This document shows positions 59,824-64,000 of a DNA stretch of 64,000 nt, piece by piece. A model generated the notes under the pieces. It had not been told where the DNA came from. It did no database searches and was given only the letters and a program-made list of their open reading frames with translations. The position numbers were made by a program, and so were the translations under genes. Source of the stretch: Streptomyces solicavernae. GTDB taxonomy: Bacteria; Actinomycetota; Actinomycetes; Streptomycetales; Streptomycetaceae. The first letter of the stretch is position 1. Each line of letters starts with the position of its first letter. The stretch lies in contig NZ_JASCIR010000005.1 in the NCBI RefSeq assembly GCF_029968095.1, positions 1 to 64,000 of the forward strand. The letters are read 5' to 3'.

Positions 59824-59837
59824 GGAGAACGTTTTCC
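59824..59837. promoter_or_regulatory. LacI-type operator before the nucleoside hydrolase
   Basis: GGAGAACGTTTTCC is a 14-bp palindrome with a single mismatched pair, 46 bp upstream of the hydrolase start. It shares the AACGTT centre with the site at 59690-59701. The remainder of the 316-bp gap shows no gene. Confidence 0.65.
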
Positions 59838-59883
59838 CAACGCCGCTCCCGCAGGCGGTTCGGCTGGACAAAGAGGTTCCGCG

Positions 59884-60831
59884 ATGCCCCGAAAGATCAT
59901 TCTCGACTGCGACCCCGGGCACGACGACGCCATCGCCATGCTGCTCGCGCACGGCAACCCGGACGTCGAGCTCGTCGCCGTCACCACCGTCGTCGGCAAC
60001 CAGACCTTGGAGAAGGTCACCCGCAACGCCCTCTCGGTGGCCCGCATCGCGAACATCACCGGCGTCCCGTTCGCCGCCGGCTGCCCCCGTCCCCTCGTAC
60101 GCGAGGTCGAGACGGCGCCGGACATCCACGGCGAGTCCGGCATCGACGGCCCCGTCATGCCCGAACCGGTCCTGGAGCTCGACGAGCGGCACGCCGTCGA
60201 CCTCATCATCGACACGGTGATGAGCCACGAGCCCGGCGAGATCACCCTGGTCCCGACGGCCGGCCTCACCAACATCGCCCTCGCCGTACGCAAGGAGCCG
60301 CGCATCGCCGAGCGGGTCCGCGAGGTCGTCCTGATGGGCGGCGGCTACCACGAGGGCAACTGGAGCCCGGTCGCCGAGTTCAACATCAAGATCGACCCGG
60401 AGGCGGCGCACATCGTCTTCAACGAGCGCTGGCCGGTCACGATGGTCGGCCTCGACCTCACGCATCAGGCCCTGGCCACCCCCGAGGTGGCCGAGCGGAT
60501 CGCGAAGGTCGGCACGAAGCCCGCGGAGTTCGTGGGCGAACTCCTGGACTTCTTCGGCCGGATGTACCTGGAGGCGCAGGGCTTCGCGCACCCGCCGGTG
60601 CACGACCCGTGCGCGGTCGCGTACGTCATCGACCCGGATGTGATGACGGTCCGCAAGGCGCCCGTCGACATCGAGCTGACCGGCACCCTCACGCTCGGTA
60701 TGACCGTGACGGACTTCCGCGCCCCGGCCCCCGCCGACTGCCGTACGCAGGTCGCCGTGGACCTGGACCACCGGCGGTTCTGGAACCTGGTCGTGGACGC
60801 CCTGGAGCGGATCGGCGAGGTGACCGCATGA
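59884..60831 (+). CDS. Nucleoside hydrolase (ribonucleoside N-glycosidase)
   Basis: A 315-residue Ca-dependent nucleoside hydrolase of the IunH/RihA group, releasing ribose from nucleosides. The metal motif LDCDPGHDDAIAML is at residues 7-20, with VVGNQTLEKVTRNAL after it. The ribose-binding segment GGGYHEGNWSPVAEFNIKIDPEAA is near 155-180 and the base-contact/metal HPPVHDPCAVAY near 240. AAAGAGG lies upstream of the ATG. The permease start overlaps its stop (ATGA). Purine versus pyrimidine preference cannot be read from the sequence. Confidence 0.94.
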   Translation: MPRKIILDCDPGHDDAIAMLLAHGNPDVELVAVTTVVGNQTLEKVTRNALSVARIANITGVPFAAGCPRPLVREVETAPDIHGESGIDGPVMPEPVLELDERHAVDLIIDTVMSHEPGEITLVPTAGLTNIALAVRKEPRIAERVREVVLMGGGYHEGNWSPVAEFNIKIDPEAAHIVFNERWPVTMVGLDLTHQALATPEVAERIAKVGTKPAEFVGELLDFFGRMYLEAQGFAHPPVHDPCAVAYVIDPDVMTVRKAPVDIELTGTLTLGMTVTDFRAPAPADCRTQVAVDLDHRRFWNLVVDALERIGEVTA

Positions 60832-62276
60832 ACACCGCCTCCTCGGCGACCGCGGATACAGGTACGGGCGGCGGGCGCGGCACCCGGATCGCCGTCCTGG
60901 TCACCGCGCTGCTCGCGGCGTGCTTCGCGTTCCAGCTGAACGCGAGCATGCTCAGCCCCGCCCTGAAGAACATCGAGGACTCGCTCGGCGCGACCTCCGC
61001 CGAGGTCGGCCTGACGCAGACGGCGTTCTTCACCTCGGCCGCGCTGTTCTCGCTGTTCCTGCCGCGCCTCGGTGACCTCGTCGGCCGCCGCAAGGTGCTC
61101 ACCGGGATGATGGCCCTGATGGTCGTCGGCTGTGTGATCGCGGCGCTCGCGACCAACGTGCCGTTGCTGTTCGCCGGCCGCGTCGTGCAGGGCGTGTCCG
61201 GGCCGACCGTGCCGCTCTGCCTGATCATGCTGCGCCACGAGGTGCACGACCCGAAGCGGTACGGGCTGCTGCTCGGCGTCATCACGGCCGTCAACGGCGG
61301 CATCGCGGGCGTCGACTCGATCGCCGGCGGCTGGCTCGCCGACAACTTCGGCTTCCAGTCGGTGTTCTGGGTGATGGCCGTGGTCGCCGCCCTCGCCGCG
61401 CTCCTCGTGGCGACGCTCACCCCGGAGTCGGTGGCCTCGCGCGCCGACGTCGACGTGCCGCGGATGGACTGGCCGGGCGTGGCCCTGCTCGTCGTGTCGG
61501 TCGGCACCGCCCTGATCGCGCTCAACGAGGCGGGCAAGCTGGCCGCGGCGAACTGGGCTCTGGTGGCGGGCCTGTTCGTGGCGTCGGCGCTCGCCTTCGC
61601 CCTGTTCTGGCGTACGGAGGAGCGCAGCCCGCACCCGCTGGTCGCCACCCGGCACCTGCGGCGCCGCTCCACCTGGGCGCTGCTGCTCACCACCGTGCTC
61701 ACCATGACCGGCGTGTTCGCCGTGATGAACGGCCTCATCCCGGCCTTCGCGCAGGACGCCGACGCCGGTTTCGGCATGACCGCCGAGGCCTCGGCCTGGT
61801 GGACGCTCACCCCGTACGCCCTCGCCGGCCTCGCCATGGGCCCGCTCGCCGGGCGCCTCGCCGCGACCTTCGGCTACGGGCGGATCCTGCGCATCGGCCT
61901 GATCGGCGCGGCGGCGATGGTGGGCCTGATGATCGTCACGCTGCAGGGCGACTCGAAGGCGCTGCTGCTCACCTCCTCGATCCTCATCGGCATCACGTAC
62001 GCGGGCATCGGCAACATCGTCCTCAACGGCCTGGGCATCGTGCTCTCGCCCCGCGAGAACCCCGGCTTCCTGCCGGGCCTGAACGCGGGCGCGTTCAACC
62101 TGGGCGCGGGCCTCAGCTTCGCGGTCCTGTACGCGGTCCAGACGGCGACGAAGCCGGAGGACGCCACGTCGGCGGCGGGCTACACGGCGGGCATGATCGC
62201 GGGCGTCGCCCTGCTCGCGGCGGCGTTCCTGACGTCGTTCCTGATCCCGAAGCCGGTGGAGGCGGAGGCGCACTGA
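60828..62276 (+). CDS. MFS transporter of the nucleoside module
   Basis: A 482-residue MFS permease with 12-14 helices and the loop 2-3 motif GDLVGRRKVL. Motif C-like sequence occurs in AVNGGIAGVDSIAGGWLAD. Its overall form is closer to DHA2-type drug/H+ antiporters than to known nucleoside symporters, but overlap with the hydrolase gene (ATGA) argues for a nucleoside or base substrate, either uptake or export of surplus base. The last 45 bp are duplicated after the stop (see 62232-62327). Confidence 0.9.
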   Translation: MNTASSATADTGTGGGRGTRIAVLVTALLAACFAFQLNASMLSPALKNIEDSLGATSAEVGLTQTAFFTSAALFSLFLPRLGDLVGRRKVLTGMMALMVVGCVIAALATNVPLLFAGRVVQGVSGPTVPLCLIMLRHEVHDPKRYGLLLGVITAVNGGIAGVDSIAGGWLADNFGFQSVFWVMAVVAALAALLVATLTPESVASRADVDVPRMDWPGVALLVVSVGTALIALNEAGKLAAANWALVAGLFVASALAFALFWRTEERSPHPLVATRHLRRRSTWALLLTTVLTMTGVFAVMNGLIPAFAQDADAGFGMTAEASAWWTLTPYALAGLAMGPLAGRLAATFGYGRILRIGLIGAAAMVGLMIVTLQGDSKALLLTSSILIGITYAGIGNIVLNGLGIVLSPRENPGFLPGLNAGAFNLGAGLSFAVLYAVQTATKPEDATSAAGYTAGMIAGVALLAAAFLTSFLIPKPVEAEAH

Positions 62277-62327
62277 ACGTCGTTCCCGATCCCGATCCCG
62301 AAGCCGGTGGAGGCGGAGGCGCACTGA
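62232..62327. repeat. Tandem duplication of the 3' end of the MFS gene
   Basis: The last 45 bp of the gene including its stop (62232-62276) are repeated directly after it (62277-62327), with a 6-bp CCCGAT insertion and one substitution. Such near-identity outside the reading frame indicates a recent slippage event. Confidence 0.9.
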
Positions 62328-62398
62328 GGCGGCGAGCCGTGGGGCGGGGGTGCGGGGTGGTGTGCGGATTCGGTGGGGGCCTGTCCGGCGCGCGGCCC

Positions 62399-62890
62399 TC
62401 AGGGGGGTCCCGTCCGGGAATCCGGCGCCGAGAGGCCCTCGCCGCGTTCGTCGCTGAGGGCGAGCCTGCGGAGCATCTCCAGGACGCGGTCGCGGGACTC
62501 GTCGGCGGCGTCGATGGCCTCGACGCAGGTCCAGTAGTGGACTTCGCCCTCGGCCGAGCAGGAGACGCCGACCAGGGCTATGCCCACCTCGCCGAGGAGT
62601 CCGCCGAGGCCGGTGAGGGTGGCTCTCGGGTCGTGGATCTCGGTGAGGCGGGCCGCGCGGATCGCCGCCGTGCCGGGGTGGGCGGCGGCGAGGACTCCGC
62701 AGCCGCGGCCGCTCACTTCGCTCAGGGCCAGGGCCTCGCCGCGCAGGGCCGGCGGCCCGCCCACCGCGAGGCGGCTGCCGATCGCCTGCGCGAGGGCCTT
62801 GGCCTGCCAGGCCTCCGTCAGCACGGACGCCGCGTCGCGCCCGCGCGCCAGCGCGCCTCTGCTCTCCCTGATGAGTTGCAACCCGTCCAT
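62399..62890 (-). CDS. DUF6099-like protein
   Basis: A 163-residue soluble, Ala/Leu-rich protein that resembles the Streptomyces family DUF6099 (LIRESRGALARGRDAASVL; AWQAKALAQAIGSRLAVGG). No motif suggests a reaction. ATG at 62890. The 209 bp upstream include an AT-richer stretch (63030-63099) likely to hold its promoter; no clear boxes can be assigned. Confidence 0.75.
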   Translation of the reverse strand: MDGLQLIRESRGALARGRDAASVLTEAWQAKALAQAIGSRLAVGGPPALRGEALALSEVSGRGCGVLAAAHPGTAAIRAARLTEIHDPRATLTGLGGLLGEVGIALVGVSCSAEGEVHYWTCVEAIDAADESRDRVLEMLRRLALSDERGEGLSAPDSRTGPP

Positions 62891-63099
62891 CGCCGTCCCC
62901 GTCCGCCGTGGTACCGAGGCGCTGGTCCGCCCTGCCGAACTGCCGCTTTCCTCGGGCCCGTTGGGCCGGTGCGGGGCGCTTCGGTCGGTCAGTCCCAGTC
63001 ACACTCTTCCAGTCCACTACCCAGAGTGAAGGTAATCAGACCAAAAGACCAGGGGAATACGGAAATCTCTGGACAGAATCTCGAATCCGGCTCTTTCGA

Positions 63100-63465
63100 T
63101 CACTCCGAAGAGTAACGACGAGGGATCTTCGGCTCGGCCGAACCCACCGGAAAGCGCTGCTCGTTGCGCTCGATCTTCGCAGCCAGCGCGGCCTGCGCGT
63201 CGACCCCGAGGACCTCGCAGAACTGCAGCAGATACGCCAGTACGTCGGCCACCTCGTCTCTCACCCGGTGGGCGGACTCGGGGTCGTCCATCACCGCGGC
63301 CGACTGCTCGGGCGTCAACCACTGGAAGATCTCGACCAGTTCGGCCGCCTCCACACTGAGGGCGGAGGCCAGGTTCTTGGGGGTGTGGTACGGCTGCCAG
63401 TCGCGCGCCGCGGCGAACTCCGCGAGGCGGCGCTGCAGTTCCTTCAGGTCCGGGTCGGTCGTCAC
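63100..63465 (-). CDS. MazG-like nucleotide pyrophosphohydrolase
   Basis: A 121-residue all-alpha NTP pyrophosphatase of the MazG-like/dCTPase-type group, which hydrolyse (d)NTPs to monophosphates and clear damaged nucleotides. The Mg-binding signature is split as usual: EAAELVEIFQW near 39 and RDEVADVLAYLLQF near 68. GTG at 63465 is used. It is a single-domain short form. It lies 55 bp after the SepF-like gene on the same strand and may be cotranscribed with it. Confidence 0.9.
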   Translation of the reverse strand: MTTDPDLKELQRRLAEFAAARDWQPYHTPKNLASALSVEAAELVEIFQWLTPEQSAAVMDDPESAHRVRDEVADVLAYLLQFCEVLGVDAQAALAAKIERNEQRFPVGSAEPKIPRRYSSE

Positions 63466-63520
63466 GCCCCAGGTCTACCACCCGGGCCGCGGCCCCGGTC
63501 AGCCGCGGGGGCGGCCTCCG

Positions 63521-63919
63521 TCAGCCACGGGGGGCGGTGACTCCGTCCTCCACGAGGCCCTGCACCTCGGTGCCGGGCGGGGTGAGGAGGAAGACGTTCC
63601 GGTCGACCCGGTGCATGCCGCTGCCGAGGCCCATGACGACGCCGCTGCTGAAGTCCAGTACGCGCTTGGCGACTTCGCTCTCCGCGCCGGAGAGGTCGAG
63701 CAGCACCGGGATCTCGGCCATCAGGGTCTCGGCGACCTCGCGGGCGTCGGCGAAGACGTTGACACGGTGGACGACGAACTGGCGGCGGCTGTCGTGCGCG
63801 GCCTCCGGCAGGGCGCGGTGGCCCGGCCAGGACGGCCACTCGGTGCTGCTGCGCAGCGGCACGACCTGGGCCAGCCCCTCCCACTGTTCGTCAGTGGCGT
63901 CGTGGCCGTAGCTGTTCAT
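63521..63919 (-). CDS. SepF-like cell division protein
   Basis: A 132-residue SepF-domain protein. In SepF this domain polymerises and anchors FtsZ to the membrane. The domain spans about 40-125 (VNVFADAREVAETLMAEIPV; LLDLSGAESEVAKRVLDFSS; GMHRVDRNVFLLTPPG). It lacks the amphipathic N-terminal membrane anchor of true SepF; the first 35 residues are polar. It therefore fits the Streptomyces SepF-like paralogues (SflA/SflB) that modulate Z-ring formation, not the division-cluster sepF. ATG at 63919 is used. The last 80 bases of the window should contain its promoter. Confidence 0.88.
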   Translation of the reverse strand: MNSYGHDATDEQWEGLAQVVPLRSSTEWPSWPGHRALPEAAHDSRRQFVVHRVNVFADAREVAETLMAEIPVLLDLSGAESEVAKRVLDFSSGVVMGLGSGMHRVDRNVFLLTPPGTEVQGLVEDGVTAPRG

Positions 63920-64000
63920 GCCCCACCCCGTCCGGGCTCGCACTGGTCGTCTGTACCGGCCAATTCTTACGCCAACTCACCCGTTCGGCCCAACTGCGAC

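Noticed and set aside
58557..60827. 5' extension of the MFS frame far upstream of 60828
   Set aside because: It overlaps the LacI and hydrolase genes out of frame; the true start is the ATG overlapping the hydrolase stop.

Overview
The window is chromosomal DNA of a Streptomyces (or a very close actinomycete). The evidence is very high GC with strong third-position GC bias, frequent GTG starts, the typical short G/C-rich intergenic hairpins, and gene content: a streptogrisin-type protease, a secDF fusion, a SepF-like protein, PaaX/TetR/PadR/LacI regulators and F420-type oxidoreductases. The neighbourhoods aconitase + HTH-MurA fusion, arginine deiminase + ornithine carbamoyltransferase, and the SepF-like gene resemble, from memory, the S. 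coelicolor SCO5967-SCO5999 region. No rRNA, tRNA, CRISPR or intact insertion sequence was seen.

Layout. 1-8,000: a secreted GH92 alpha-mannosidase behind a LacI-type palindrome, a small membrane protein, then aconitase with a strong terminator and a promoter region carrying an 18-bp palindrome and an iron-box-like element. 8,300-11,600: a YqeB-like membrane protein, a DinB-fold protein and an unusual MurA homologue fused to an XRE helix-turn-helix. 11,700-16,800: a polymorphic toxin locus, with a 1540-residue RHS/WXG protein ending in a deaminase-like tip and a coupled SUKH-type immunity gene. 16,800-17,700 is a gene-poor, degenerate stretch. 17,700-20,200: a LysR regulator and a streptogrisin-C-like protease with a chitin-binding tail.

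20,330-29,880 is a CoA-dependent aromatic acid catabolic cluster: a Rid-family protein, acyl-CoA dehydrogenase, benzoate/2-aminobenzoate-CoA ligase, PaaX regulator, a fused flavin monooxygenase/old-yellow-enzyme protein and a crotonase. A TetR + FAD monooxygenase pair sits inside it, and its gaps are filled with different tandem repeats. The two outward promoter regions share the same 12-bp core and flanking elements, so the parts look like one regulon. 30,170-32,940: an anti-sigma-type ATPase, ornithine carbamoyltransferase and arginine deiminase. 33,135-36,489: a three-gene minus-strand run of a His-rich secreted protein, a SecDF fusion and an Asp-rich WGVAP-repeat secreted protein. 36,667-40,772: the Hen1/Pnkp RNA repair pair.

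40,900-51,775 holds two TetR-controlled catabolic or transport units: APC permease + amidohydrolase, and MFS + ADP-forming acyl-CoA synthetase + DUF1254 protein + metallo-beta-lactamase-fold protein. Then follow a SNF2-type helicase, DoxX, a SnoaL/NTF2 protein with a divergent PadR regulator, and an F420-type oxidoreductase. 57,556-62,276 is a nucleoside/ribose module (LacI regulator, ribokinase, nucleoside hydrolase, MFS) with LacI-type operators between the divergent arms. The window ends with a DUF6099-like protein, a MazG-like pyrophosphohydrolase and a SepF-like division protein.
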